The notes under the pieces were generated by a model. The model saw nothing but the letters and a program-made list of their open reading frames with translations, had not been told where the DNA came from and searched no databases. From assembly GCA_030734395.1 (NCBI GenBank), contig JAUZTG010000020.1:2046001-2110000 (forward strand): a DNA stretch of 64,000 nucleotides, read 5' to 3'. Below are positions 9,954 through 21,530 of this stretch, in pieces; the stretch's first letter is position 1; each line of letters opens with the position of its first letter. This stretch comes from Sarocladium kiliense (lineage: Eukaryota > Ascomycota > Sordariomycetes > Hypocreales > Sarocladiaceae). The position numbers and the translations under genes are program-made.

Positions 9954-10211
9954 ATTCAGTCTCAACTATTCATGAAAAGCACTCAAAAAGGTTTGTAGTT
10001 TCATGTTTTAGTTACATGCATTATTTGCATGTTATGCATAGCAGTGATGTCATCTTCTGAAACAGGTGAATTGTCGTATGTAATAGTAAACGAACTATCG
10101 AATCTTGACTACTATGAGCCTGGCTGTGTAACTTTTCGCACATAACGCAATAATTAAACCTCCCCATTTTAATGAAAGGCGCTTCGCGGTCGACCTGAGC
10201 TTTGGCAGTTC

Positions 10212-12380
10212 TTAGCCTGCGTACCTGAAGCGTTTGTTCTGCTTATCAGTCTCGTCTTCCGGACTCTCCACAACCTCTCCCTCCAAAGCATGCAGCGGGC
10301 GGTATGTGTGATCCGTGAGGGCCTTTTTGTCTCTGCGAGCGTTTTCGAGACGCATGCTCAGCCATGTACTCAGAGTAAGTACAACGAAGGCCGACCCGAA
10401 TCTGCTAACTATTAGTACACTGGAACAGACTTTTGATGACGGACAAGACGAAGTGGAAACAACATACGAGAGGACGAAGGCCATCCCCGTTGGGTAGCGG
10501 GGGGACTCAGTGCCGATGAACATCTGCGGGGTGATGATGTTGATAATGCAATACATGAAGAACGTAGCGGATGTGGTCAATTGCTTCTTCGTAAAACCGG
10601 TGATGTTCGCGCCAATAACGGACATGATCACCGTGTAATTCACACCTGAGCAAGAGATGATGATGATTGCACCAAGACGACGACCCTGATACTGTTGCTC
10701 ATCAGGCGTAATGTATAGGAGGACGATTCCCACCAGAGCAATGATGGAAGCAATCGCAGTTAGCGGTTGTTTCATCTGACGGAACCACGGCACAAAGGTT
10801 GGCAGCGATGAGACAACAAGCTGCGTGCATCCCTGAACGGCGAAGTTGGGAGCAGTGAAGAGTTGGGCTTTGAGGTCAGAGTAGCCGAAGCCGCGGATAA
10901 TGATGCCGAGAAAGTTGGTGGTCACGTTGCCGATAGCCTGGGAGAAGAACATTTGCATAACGATCATCCAGACACGGTAGTCTGTGATGGCCTCGCGGAG
11001 CTGTATTGGGAAGGGTCAGCGGCAATCTATGAGGTGGCTAGGGAAATGTTTACCTGATCCCACTTGAAAGTGTCTTTTGAAGGTGAACAAACACGTTAGC
11101 AGCAGCTCCTCAATCATGAAGACGATGTGGACATACTGTCTTTGACACCGAGCTGGTCATCTGCGACACGCTTGATAGCAATCGCCCTCTCGCGATCACT
11201 CAGCCAGCTTGCGTTCTTGGGTGAATCGGGCATGAAGAAGTACTATTAGGCTTTGGTAAGAAAGTGCCGCCAGGTTTCATAAACGAAATAGCGATAACCT
11301 ACCAGGAGAAACCCCGTGACGCAGCTCAGGACGCCGAGAAGGAGGAAGATGAGCTGCCACGATACCAAGGGTCCCGTAGTTACGTGGCCCAGACCTGCAA
11401 GGGATGAGAAGTTAGACATTTTTACTGTGTTGAAACTGGTAATTGAGCGAGGCATACCATAGTATATGATCAGAAACGGCACTGGTAGGAACCCGTTCAG
11501 TACAGTCCATAGTCCGAAGCGGAAGGGCTGTTCTCGCTGCGTGTACCACATGGTAGTGCTGTATGTGAGTCGTCAGTTGTTGAAGCCATCATGAAGGCTT
11601 TGGCCCTGAATCATCATGTAGACATCGAGGATATTCTACTATGGCAACCTACATCAGGAGAAGTCCAGGTACGAGGCAAGATTCGAAGAGTCTTCCAAAG
11701 TTGTTAGCGACCCGCCTATTGGATTGGCAATTGCATTTCAGGCAATGCGCTATATGTGACGTACCCAAGTAGAAATCGAAGAGCCATCAAAGACGCAAAG
11801 CTTGAGGCACCAATACACCCGAGGAGCGTAGCGCCCCATATGAAAAAAGCTACACCGATGAACTTGCCGGCGTGGAAGTATTGCAGGCCGCGCCCAGAGA
11901 CGAAAGAGCCGGCGAGATAACCGAAGTAAAAGATCTAGTTTGTGACTCAACGATTAGGACGGGATCTCCGAGCCAAGGTTGATTCGTGTCATAACTTACC
12001 GACACACACCAGGAGTATTCCTGACCCTTGAGGTGTATGTCTTCGCGAAGACCGTAAGTTGCAGCAGCACCCAGGGCGGACTACAAAAGCAATAGAGTAT
12101 CAGCGATGTGATTATTCACAACTTTGAAGCGTAGCATGCAAACCTTGTCAACAAATTGTAGCCCGCATGCCCAGGCTGCAAGAGGCATAATTCGCCAGTC
12201 GATCTTCTTGCGAACCGCATTAACCTCCTCAGAAGAATACTCAGGATCATGACCCTCGGGCTTTCCATTCAAGGAATTAGGTCCTTTCTCGCCGGTGGAA
12301 ATCTCATCGACGCGTAGGGATGTGTTCTCGACGGTTTCTGCGTTGACAACCTTGTGCTCGTCATCACACTTGGTGGCCAT
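10212..12380 (-). CDS. MFS transporter, Dal5/allantoate-permease (anion:cation symporter) type, 10 exons, 522 aa
   Basis: Twelve-helix plasma-membrane carrier of the fungal ACS/Dal5 family, which imports organic anions and small nitrogen or carboxylate compounds. Exons on the minus strand: 12380-12144, 12080-12000, 11934-11765, 11691-11653, 11558-11458, 11394-11303, 11242-11137, 11073-11054, 11000-10468 and 10401-10212. Phases all agree. Family marks include the N-terminal KKIDWRIMPLAAW, LRFLLGLFESCLVPG followed by TTMWYTQREQPFR, a cytosolic loop with PDSPKNASWLSDRER, and C-terminal helices with GVNYTVIMSVIGANITGFTK. The protein ends in a charged tail. Because the neighbouring enzymes act on shikimate-like acids, the cargo is probably a cyclic carboxylic acid, but this is inference. 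The ATG at 12380 is preferred over one 14 codons upstream because the latter adds a hydrophobic, non-family leader. Confidence 0.85.
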
Positions 12381-13383
12381 GATGTGCTGCAAATAGACGA
12401 ATAGGGCAACTATGCTAAGCAATATTTTTCAGTACAGAGAGCCTCGATATAGAAGGCTGTGTCTGAAGACGATTGATGAGGAGAGTAGAAGGTCAGGGGA
12501 TTCCAGGGGGAGTGATGAGGATGATGGGATTGCGCTGGGGCCTTCTATATGAGTTTTAAGGTCGCGTATAGAAGAGTAGAATGAGTAGTCTGTTTGAGCA
12601 AAGGTGTCTGAGCTAGCACCCATCGACTCTACCAATATGATGATGAACAATGCCTGCCGGTTGCCCAGACAGACGGAGCCAGCCCTAGTGCAGACAAGTA
12701 TCCATGGCGAGTCTTGGTCCCCCGCCAATGTCCCCGCGTCCCCCAGATTTCCCCAGCTTCGAATCCACTGGACGCCATAGAGACCCAAAGCAGGGGTGCA
12801 GGCTGGGGGGAGGCCGGGGGCCAGTTCATGGAAAGGGGAAACAGAACAATGCTGCGGTAGGCGGAGTCACAAGCGTTGCGGTTCTTGAGCGAGAACTAAG
12901 ATCCGGTCGATTCTTTTACGTTCCGAAACCTTCGCCTTACAGGTAATAGCGTTCCGTTGTGAGTTAGGCGCTCTGGGCAACATATGCCAACGCTTGGATG
13001 TAGCGTCGGGGGGCTTGGAAAGCCATTTGCAGCGAATGATCCAAGAGTCCTCAATTTGAATAAAGATGCTAAGTGTCGGTGGAAGATGATTTATCCTTTG
13101 GTGTTCCTCCGTGTTGCGGAAAGCTAGTCTTGAACATCATTATGAGGCGTCTCTACCTAGCCTCAAGGATTGAGGCCAGGAGCTTGGCTTGCCACTCTTG
13201 AGGCAAATGAGGTTGCAGCACGTACGAAGAACAAGGACCATTGGCTGTTTAGATCAACGATATACGTCTTGTGGCTGTTCTATATTCCGCCTCGTAGGTC
13301 CAGCAGGCTTGGCGACGTGTCTTCGTGGCCATTCCTCCCCGCCTGCGAGCCTGAGTGCATAGAGATTAACACTCCAAATGACC
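12381..13383. promoter_or_regulatory. Promoter of the MFS carrier
   Basis: About 1 kb between the carrier start and the flavoprotein stop. It includes AGATCCGGTC at 12899-12908, a 10-mer also present upstream of the OYE gene. No coding sequence is recognised. Confidence 0.45.
12899..12908. promoter_or_regulatory. Shared motif AGATCCGGTC (copy 1)
   Basis: The same 10 bases occur at 23342-23351 in the OYE promoter, and a GGATCCGG core occurs at 9682-9689. It is a candidate binding site for the cluster regulator and is only a pattern match. Confidence 0.3.
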
Positions 13384-15269
13384 CTATAGACGAGAAGTAC
13401 TAGCTCCAAGGCTCTCCACGTCCTTGGGGTCTGGATCTGGAAGTGAAGGCGCCGTCAAGTTGAGTTCCCAGCAGATCTCCTTCGCCGCCCAATACCCTGT
13501 GACAAACGCCAGGGCCAGGCCACCCGCATAGCCCAGGTTACTAAAGCCGCCACCATCAACACCGGCAACAAGAAGGCCCGGGACTGGTGTCTTGTCCGCA
13601 GTGAGAGCTCTGCTCTGAGTGTCGACAGCAACACCGCCATAGGTGAATGTGATCCTGAGCAACTGCAATCAGTATCTGAACCGCCTTAGTGATTGGGCGG
13701 GTGCAGAGGGGGAACTTACGAGGGCTGCACTTCCATTGCAAAATACGGGCCTTCTCCCTCGACCAACGGCGGCGCTGGCACTCCTCCACGTCCTGTCGGA
13801 GCGTCAAGAGCGACAGAGGTATCTTTCAGCGTAACGTAACGCCGGTAGTCCGCGACTGTACGTCTTGCCTGGTCGGCATCAACGCCCCAGTCCCCAAGAG
13901 CCTTGAGTAAGCCGCTTAGGCTTGAAGCCTCCATAACTCTACAGCCGTGTTCACGGGCCTTCTTCAGGCGATCGAGGTTGCCAGCGTTCGGAAAGGGCGA
14001 AGAAATGGTGTACTTCTGTCGGACGGCGTTGCTGGTGGCGAGGGAGAAGAGCGAGTTAGTGAGGAGTTTACCGAAGAGAATGAGCCTCTTCTTTTGCGAC
14101 TGGGGGATCGTGTACGTACTTGAAGAGAATGTACCCTCTCCGGTTTTCCTGCTTGGTTAGGTATTGGTTGACAACCTCATCACCGGTTGTTTCATCGGCA
14201 AACCTCCGACCGGCTTCATTGATGAGCAAGCATTGGCGACTCTCTGAGGGCAAGTTTAGTAGGTTAGTTGTGTGTCTCATGACGCTCACAGGGGAGGGGA
14301 GTGCTTCTTTCATGTTTCATGTGCTTCTAGGCAGGGAAGTACACTTACGGTACTGGGCGAGAGGAAGAAAGTCTTCGGGCGTGACATCCTCCCTTCTCAC
14401 GGGTGACGCCATCAGATGCCCGTAATACGTCGACAACCCAGCACTTGTTGCTGCTCCCACCGCCGTGGCAAGTCTCAGCCCATCACCCACTGAACCAACG
14501 TTGGACCTCACGAACATGTTGTCCGCTCCCGAACCAATGAACCGTGCCCGCAGCTCTTTGGAACCTTGGAAACCGCCTGTAGCTAGGACCACAACTTTGG
14601 CCCTCACTTCGAGGTACTTGCCACTGCTTCCATCAGGAGACATGCGCTGGACGATAGCCCCGATGACCGGTGAGCCTGGAACTTCAGGATCTTCTTGAAG
14701 CAGTTTGACGACTCTCGTGTTGACTAGAATTTGACTTCCTGTATTTGTCGCCTTGAGTCGCTGCAGGTGAAGTCGGTAAAGATCGGGAATCTTGATTGGG
14801 TAGCCGACCCCTATGTGAACCATCTGTATGAGATGATCTCGATTTCAAAATCGTAGACTCAGAGACTCACCAATCGTCATAATGGGAGAGTACTGATCCG
14901 CAGTGGGAATCCCCTTTTCTCTCATGAACTGGATTGCACCTAGGTAGTCTTGCAGCCACGCCTTCTGTAGTGCTGCATCGCCATCCGGAACCCAAGCTCT
15001 CAATGCTTCGTATGTCTTCGGCGCCCACCTGAACCAAGGGAGGCGATTTCGTCAGTCATCTTGTTTCTTTCTGGACTACCAAGTCAATTCAAACAGTGTT
15101 ACACTTACATCATGCCAGCCGAGTACTTGGACGAACCGCCCAGGTGAGCCTGCTTCTCGACGACCAAAACCTTGGCTCCAGCTTCTGCAGAAAAGGTAGC
15201 GCAGGACATGCCTGACATACCACCGCCGCAGACCAGCACGTCTACTTCAATCTTGCTGTCTTCCATCAT
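13384..15269 (-). CDS. FAD-dependent fumarate-reductase / ketosteroid-dehydrogenase-like flavoprotein, 6 exons, 495 aa, PTS1
   Basis: FAD_binding_2 family oxidoreductase related to fumarate reductase flavoproteins, 3-ketosteroid-delta1-dehydrogenases and tricarballylate dehydrogenase (TcuA). These enzymes add or remove hydrogen across a C-C bond next to a carbonyl or carboxylate. Exons: 15269-15109, 15028-14871, 14810-14349, 14243-14120, 14031-13720 and 13654-13384. The N-terminal dinucleotide fold reads VLVCGGGMSGMSCATF with the ribose-binding VVEK. The middle has ATGGFQGSKELR and NEAGRRFADETTGDE. The C-terminal FAD loop is GVDGGGFSNLGYAGGLALAF. The last residues STSRL give the PTS1-type tripeptide SRL. 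A second Met directly follows the first, so the start could be 15266. It is transcribed with the TIM-barrel genes on the minus strand. The substrate is unknown; a cyclohexanoid acid would suit the context. Confidence 0.85.
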
Positions 15270-15609
15270 CTTGTACTGATTCGTTGGTTTCTGGATTGGA
15301 CTTTTAGTGGAGGAGCAGGAGAGGCGTACATTGACAAGCTAACGTACTGCCTAAAACATTCACAACCCGAACTTAAGAGCGGACAGTAAGGGTTAAGAAT
15401 TTCATCTAAATTCTGCCTAAACCTCATGACTTTTTGCTGGAGAGTCGCGCGTCCGATCGTGCGATGGGCACTTAGACTAGCTGTGGATCTAAGCGAGAGA
15501 GAGGACCCTCCGGTCATTTATTTTAGTCGCCGGCAGTCATGCTCAAGCGATCGCTTCCTCCTACCTGCAAACACCGTACTCTTCCTCTTCGTTCCGGTAT
15601 TATCGAAGT
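15270..15609. promoter_or_regulatory. Promoter of the flavoprotein gene
   Basis: 340 bases between the flavoprotein start and the second exon of the next TIM-barrel gene. There are single CCGG words near 15510 and 15530. I see no gene. Confidence 0.4.
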
Positions 15610-16717
15610 TTAAACCCGAGGCCTAATCGCGGGTCCAAAACAATAATCAGCCACCCTGTTCCAGGATTCCATACCTCTCCTGGCCCATTCGTCCGGCACG
15701 CTAGGTGAAATGAGATGTCAGCACAGCTCTATGAAGCAAGGAGAGGAGCCTCAGAACTCACGACTTGTCTGTGGCCCAAAGGTCGGGGTGGAACACCTCC
15801 ATTGACACCCATCCCCGGTATCCCATGTCGAAGACTGTTTTCGCCACGGGCAACACGGGCAACGCCCCTTCTCCAGGGAATACTCGACAGTTCCGCGACT
15901 GCGTCATGAACGGCGGCTGTTCCAAGTCGCGGACAGGGTAGCCTCTCTGCTCTTCATCAGCGGCCACTGCGTCGCTCAGCTGGAAGTAGCCAATCTCCCC
16001 GACCTTGACCGTCTTGCGCAACTCATCCAAACTCCGATCTAGCCTAGCTAAACCATCCGTCCTCACGGGGAACTCCTTATTGAAAGGGTCTCCAGCAGCG
16101 ACCGCTGCGATATGGAACGTGTCCAGGCACAAGCGCACATTTGGCAAGTCGGTTATGGCAAGCACATCGCGAATCTGCTGCCAGGTATTGAGGTGAATGC
16201 CCCATGCCACTCCCTCAAAAGCGACTGTGACACCATGCTGGTGAGCGAGCTGTCCCAGGCGACGCATGTTCTCAGCGATCTTGGGGAGTTCTTGCGTGAG
16301 CTCTTTCTGCTTGTGAAGGGGATAGATACAGGATGCAATCTGAAGGATAGAGCAGTGCATGACATTGCACAACTCGATCCAGAGCTTGCCTTCTGCTAAT
16401 CGCGATAGAATATCATCCTCCCTAGCCAGCCCGTCATATGCGCCAAAGGGGTTCAGAGCAATAATCTCGAGTCCGCGGGCGCTTGCTTGTTTGTAGATAT
16501 CGTAGGCTGCGGTTTTGAGACTATCACCTCTTGAGCGACCTCCCGTCGAGAAGGGCTCTTGTTGGGCGTGTGCCTCAAGGCATTCAATAGCAACTTCAAC
16601 ACCCTGGAAGTCGTGGCGTTGGGCTGCGGCGAGTTTCGTTGAGATATCGTGCCCTGCCCCAGGTTTCCCAAGGGCATTTGTCCCAATTGCAACTCGGATA
16701 CCTTGTGGTCGATTCAT
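15610..16717 (-). CDS. Second xylose-isomerase-like TIM-barrel enzyme (3-dehydroshikimate dehydratase-like), 2 exons, 348 aa
   Basis: A paralogue or distant relative of the enzyme at 8194-9351. Predicted metal ligands are Glu168 (VAFEGVAWG), Asp199 with His202 (LCLDTFHIAA), Gln246 (YFQLSDA) and Glu307 (VSMEVFHPD), so here the full DTFH motif of dehydroshikimate dehydratase/IolE-like barrels is present. The first exon (16717-15762) ends at a GTGAGT donor and reads into a stop if unspliced. Joining to 15700-15610 adds the family-typical tail VPDEWARRGMESW. No PTS1 is seen at the end (RPRV). It is divergent from the SDR across a 433-bp promoter. The likely role is dehydration or isomerisation of a polyhydroxy ring or keto-sugar acid; the exact substrate is open. 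Confidence 0.8.
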
Positions 16718-17150
16718 AATGCAGATTGAGGCGAATGATCTACTCGAGGCCCTTTGCTAAGGTAAAGACGCAACAGTTCTTGACACAGACACAAGCGATG
16801 GAGAATGCTATGGGAGAAACCGCGGAAAGCCAGGATACGACTAGCCGTCATGCAGTAGTGTTGAATACTGTGCGTTTTCTCAGCTGAGGCGGACAGCAGA
16901 AGTAATACCCGGAGGACCGGACATGGCCTGGTCCCGGCCCAAAGACCGGGACTTTTTGGACTGGACATCAGCATGGGAGGGGCCCCCATGAACATGGACT
17001 CCCCGAGGCTCATTCAATCTTGATTTACTGGATTTCGCTACCTGTAACCGGCCTGCAATTAGTTGTGATAGTAAAGAAGGGTTTGCTCAAAAGCTGGTTG
17101 TGAGATTATCCTACCGGGGATTGAGTTGCGCTTCCCCAACCCACGAGACG
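16718..17150. promoter_or_regulatory. Divergent promoter, TIM-barrel enzyme and SDR
   Basis: A 433-bp bidirectional promoter rich in CGG/CCG triplets between 16900 and 16990. No coding sequence. Confidence 0.5.
16931..16952. promoter_or_regulatory. Inverted repeat GTCCCGG-N8-CCGGGAC, candidate Zn2Cys6 operator
   Basis: Perfect 7-bp inverted arms at 16931-16937 and 16946-16952, giving CGG-N8-CCG spacing, about midway between two divergent cluster genes. Inverted CGG triplets with fixed spacing are the usual target of Zn2Cys6 homodimers, and such a regulator is encoded at 18697-21357. Confidence 0.45.
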
Positions 17151-18247
17151 ATGACAGCTTTGAGTAAAGTCGCTATTGTGACAGGTCCGTAACGTCACAA
17201 GTCCAGGATTTGCAAAGAAAGATGGAAGGACTTGAACCCCTAGCTAACGAGTTCTAGGTGGCGCGGACGGCTTCGGCTCTGCCATCGTCGACCGCTTTCA
17301 CCAAGAAGGGTGCAAGGTCCTTTTCATTGACTTGAACGAAGCAAAAGGGATCGCAAAGGCAGAAAGTAATCCTGAGACTCTGACCTTCCTCCTTGGTGAC
17401 GTCGTGAAGCGGGAAACCTGGGAGCAGGCTCTGTCGACAGCTCAGGAAAAGTACGGCCGGGTCGACGTCGTGGTTAATAACGCAGGCATCACTCATAAAC
17501 CCGCCCCGGTGCATGAGCTCGATATTGAGATGTATGAGAAAGTCTTCAATGTCAACTTGAAGGTGAGAACCTGCTCGTGAGGGTGATAGCGTTGTCTCAT
17601 TCACTGACCTGTCTTGCAGCCGATATTCCTCAGTGCACAGGTTATCTGTCCTTTTATGATAAAGCAAGGAAACGGAACATTCATAAACCTAACGAGGCAG
17701 GCCCATTCGTCATCGCGAGGAGCGTGCTTGAGCTGATATGTTGCCACAGCACTGGTTGTTCGCGCCCTCGCCCTGGGTTCTCATTTTACAACGCCTCAAA
17801 AGCCGCTGTACAGGTAACAAATTACCCATCTACCGAAGTTTTGGAAGCTTGATTACTGAAAATCGGCGACAAACAGACCGCATCGAAGACGATGGCTTTA
17901 GAGTACGCCCCAGCGATCCGCTTCAACTGTATTTGCCCCGCTGTAGGTGAAACGAACATGTAAGTGAGAGCTTCTCCTGCTCCTTGGCATGTATATAGAA
18001 AATCATTCTTCCCCTCTGTCAAATAGAATATTTATGATCTGACATGTGACTCTATCACAGGCTCCAGGCAAGTATTGGAGAGGGGTCAGATGCGCAGGAG
18101 CGACGGCGCAAATTGGAGGAGATGCTGCCGATGAAAAGAATTACGCAGGTGACAGACATTGCAAACGCGGCTTGGTTCCTGGCATCTGATCAGAGCTCTT
18201 TCATGACGGGGACAACGCTGGAGGTAGATGGAGGCCGTGGCATCTAG
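17151..18247 (+). CDS. Short-chain dehydrogenase/reductase, 6 exons, 249 aa
   Basis: Classical SDR that oxidises or reduces an alcohol/ketone with NAD(P). Exons: 17151-17184, 17258-17562, 17620-17696, 17750-17813, 17877-17959 and 18061-18247. The cofactor motif TGGADGFGSAI (Gly-rich TGxxxGxG type) is at residues 11-21. DVVVNNAGITHKP holds the NNAG motif. The catalytic tetrad follows as NLTSTG (Ser) and YNASK (Tyr and Lys). The C-terminus ends SFMTGTTLEVDGGRGI as in FabG-like SDRs. The third intron (17697-17749) must use a GC donor: the GT reading runs into a stop, while GC...AG joining restores the Ser-to-Tyr catalytic segment. The first intron has a weak GTCCGT donor. No PTS1. It is divergent from the second TIM-barrel gene and tandem with the activator. 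Confidence 0.85.
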
Positions 18248-18696
18248 AGAGCAGAACATATTGTAGACGATGCAGGTCTCTTGAAGCAACAACAAAGCTG
18301 TATGCTTCTACTTCAGAGAAACTCAGAAGAATTCCCACTTTCGCTGCGTATCACACCCAACCCCAGAACTACAACTCGTAGAACCGCGTCGTTGTCTTAG
18401 CTTTTGGCCTAGTCCCCGCCCTGCTTCTGCTTCCCCCGCAAACTGGGGCCAGACCACTGTGAAGGACCTAAAGTCAGGCGTACTTCACATTCGAGCGAGC
18501 CTGCGTGCCTTTCTCACACTCTTGCTGCTCAGTGTGCCTTGACTTGAGATGAGACCTATACCAACATCCGTGTTGTCGAGGACTATCACGTAGGCCGGTC
18601 CCTGATACGCCATCGGAACCGGGGCTCATGGACCATTGGAGACTGCACGGATCTGGCAGGCGGAATCTGATTCGAATCTTGCTCTGATCGGGCAAG
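18248..18696. promoter_or_regulatory. Promoter of the cluster Zn2Cys6 regulator
   Basis: 449 bases between the SDR stop and the regulator start. No gene or clear palindrome seen. Confidence 0.4.
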
Positions 18697-21357
18697 ATGG
18701 CTTCCTTACCACAGGCTGCGGCCACGAGATCAATCTCGTCACCCGACCATCGGCACCAGCGGTCATCCCAAGCTTCTACCATAGCAGCTTGCGAGGCTTG
18801 TCGAAAACAGAAAATGCGCTGCATTCGATCCGCTGAGCCATCATCCCCCACAGCAACGCAGCAACGGCGCCAGCCTTGTGACCGCTGCCGCCGAAACAAT
18901 CGTTCCTGCTACATCCCCGAGCGCAAAGCTCAGGGCCGCAAACCTGGGTCACTTGGGCGCTATTCTGGTGTCGAGAAGGCGGTCCGGCAACTGACGACCC
19001 AGGTGCGCAAGGCGACGAGGGCGTCGAGTCGTCAACAGCAGCAGCATCGAGACTTAGAGGAGGAGGCAAGCGACCCTTTGGCTCCACGCGACGCTCTGTT
19101 ATCGCCTTCTTCAATGGATCGCCAGGTTCTTGAGATCCTCATAAACTCCAGCGTCTCCGCATCGACTGTGCCTTTCGGCCTACCATCATCACAGCGTAAC
19201 CTGGAGCCCCCTCAACCCCGAGGGGGCGCAATCGGCGCAGGCAGTAGCCCGTGTATCGACCAAAGTCAGACCCAGCAACGCTCGACCAATTGTCTCGATC
19301 AGGATGCCAGCCCACATAGACTTGATGAGTCGGTCAGCAATCCTTTGGGGCTATTGGCAGACGCATCGGGGGAAGCACAGGCCAGAGAGAACCAAGAGCA
19401 CGATCCCAACCAGGAAGGGCAACAAAACCAAGTTGCAGTAAACGGACCTCTTGGAAGAGCTGCTTCTACCGACCTAAATATGGGCTCTGCATCCTCGCTT
19501 ACTCCACCTAATGCCTCAGCATACCAGCCTGTTGCGAATAACAGCGGTCGAGCTATGCTTAGCCGTCCTGGCTATGTCTCACTAGGCCTCAAGATGGACA
19601 GAAGCATTTTGGAATCTGCGCTTGATAACCTGCTGAGTAGTCCAATGGGCGGCGTTGAACGCTATGCGAACTACTTTACCTCGAGAGGGCAGAAGGCAGC
19701 ACCTGATACAGGGCCAGACGTTGATCCGATTGAGCTTGGATTGGTATCAGTGCAGGAGGCTGAGTATCTGTTCCCTGTGTGAGTGGCTTTGCCCTGAAGT
19801 CTGATCTGCGATCCTCACTACAAAGCGTCCAAGGCCAAGTCTCGCTGACAACTTTGCAGCTTCTTTGAACGCCTGCATCCAATCAATGGAATACTAGACC
19901 CGGTTCTTCACACCCCCGAGTTCGTTCGGCCTCGGTCTGCTCTGTTATTCACCTGGATCCTGGCCATCACTGCCCAATTTGACCACGATTCTGGCTCATT
20001 GGCAAAGCGGCTCCGTTTGCATGGCGAAAGGCTTTCCAAGAAAGTTCTTTCTTGCGGTTACAAGTCGGTTGAGATCGCTCAAGGTTACTACATATCCCTT
20101 CTGGCCGCGTTCCCTGCAAACACGGCCGCTGAGGACCACTCGTGGATCTACACCAACTACACGCTGGGCATGGTCTCTGAATTGGGGCTTGATAGGATAG
20201 CCAATGGTGCCGGGACTATGGCATGGACCACTGAGAACAATACGTCGGCTGCCACCGCGAGAATGGATCAACAGAGTCATGAAGCTAGACTTTTGCGAAA
20301 CAGGGAGCGAACGTGGTTCCGCATTCTGCTTTGGGAGAGAGCCCAAAGCGCAGCTCACGGGAAAGTCACGCCCTTTCCAGACAATGAGCTCATCAGAAGA
20401 GCGAAGGATTGGTGGCGGCATCCCTTAGCAGACCCGACAGACCGATACACCAGTGCCTTCGTCCTCCTTCGTCAACACCTCGCCAGTCTTTATATCGAGA
20501 TCAAGGGTCGCTTCGTCCGTACTGATAACCCCCGTCACTGGGTCCGAAACCTTATTGACTCGAGACTCGATCCCTGGTGCCAGGCTTGGCTACCTGAACC
20601 GGCGACTAACACAACAACGGTCGAAACCATCAGGCAGCTCTTCCTTCGTTACGTCTACATGCACGGTCGTCTTTGGACACTCTCTTTCGCGCTAAGTGGT
20701 CCTTTGACCAACGGGCAAGATGACTCTGCCAATGGTACTAAGGACGACTGCTTTGAAGCCGCCGTCCATTGCTGCGAGGTGACGATCCGTGATCTTCGCG
20801 AGATTGGTGAACCTATGTACTGCCTTATGGCGCCAACGTGGGCCATGAGCTCTTATGCAGCGGTTCTCGCCTTGAAGCTGTTTCCGCAACTCTATGGGGA
20901 TAGACCAGGGCAGCAGGTCGAGCTATTGGCGATGCTGGCGGAGACAGCAGCTCAACTGGAGAAAGCCGGAACCACGCCGAGTCATCGCTTCGGTGTACCA
21001 GCACTTCTAGGTCAGCACCTTTTTATTGTGCTGAAGAAACAGCTAAAAACCCTGAGGTTGGGGTCGGCGATGGCTGGTCTTGACATGTTCCCAATAGCGG
21101 AAGAAGGTTTGGTGGCAAGTGGACTGCCTCCGAACGGACAAGAAGCATTCATGATGGATAGTAGTCAAGCAGTGGGTTGGGGTATGGAGGGAATGGGACA
21201 GTCGGGGCACATGACACAGCTTCCATCATACTACGCAGATGGCTCAATGCTTGACAATATGTCCTTTGGAGATGCCGCGTCGTTGCAGGATACGTTTGCA
21301 AGCATGATGCGCGACTGGGGAGGGCCTCCATTTGACTTTGAAGGAGTGTATGATTAG
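18697..21357 (+). CDS. Zn2Cys6 transcription factor with fungal_trans domain, 2 exons, 859 aa
   Basis: Probable pathway-specific activator of the surrounding cluster. Exons are 18697-19778 and 19860-21357, with an 81-bp intron starting GTGAGT. The binuclear zinc cluster is at residues 32-72: CEACRKQKMRC, then an unusually long 18-residue Ser/Pro/Gln loop, then CDRCRRNNRSC. It is followed by the basic linker RKAQGRKPG. A Gln/Ser-rich disordered stretch spans about residues 110-300. The middle homology region begins around FFERLHPINGILDP and includes DHSWIYTNYTLGMVSELGLDR and RTWFRILLWERA. The last 100 residues are rich in Met, Asp and Gly and may activate transcription. Its place in the middle of the cluster suggests control of the neighbouring enzymes; the inducer is unknown. 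Confidence 0.88.
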
Positions 21358-21530
21358 AGTCCTCAAGAAACAGCAATCTAAGAGCCCAGTGAAGGGGCAA
21401 TATAGATCATGCGTCGTCACTCGTTGAGGAGATGTATCTCGTACTCTGTCTAGATAAAAGGGACCATCTGATAGGCTAATCTAGTGATAACACCGTGGGT
21501 TATACGCACAAAGAACCTCAGCTACCTTCG

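Larger units (their letters stand above)
9352..10211. promoter_or_regulatory. Upstream region of the PTS1 TIM-barrel gene
   Basis: 860 bases between the TIM-barrel start and the MFS stop codon. It contains several CCGG words between 9640 and 9700, including the perfect palindrome CCGGATCCGG at 9680-9689, and a long imperfect inverted repeat at 9869-9953. I see no gene. Confidence 0.5.
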
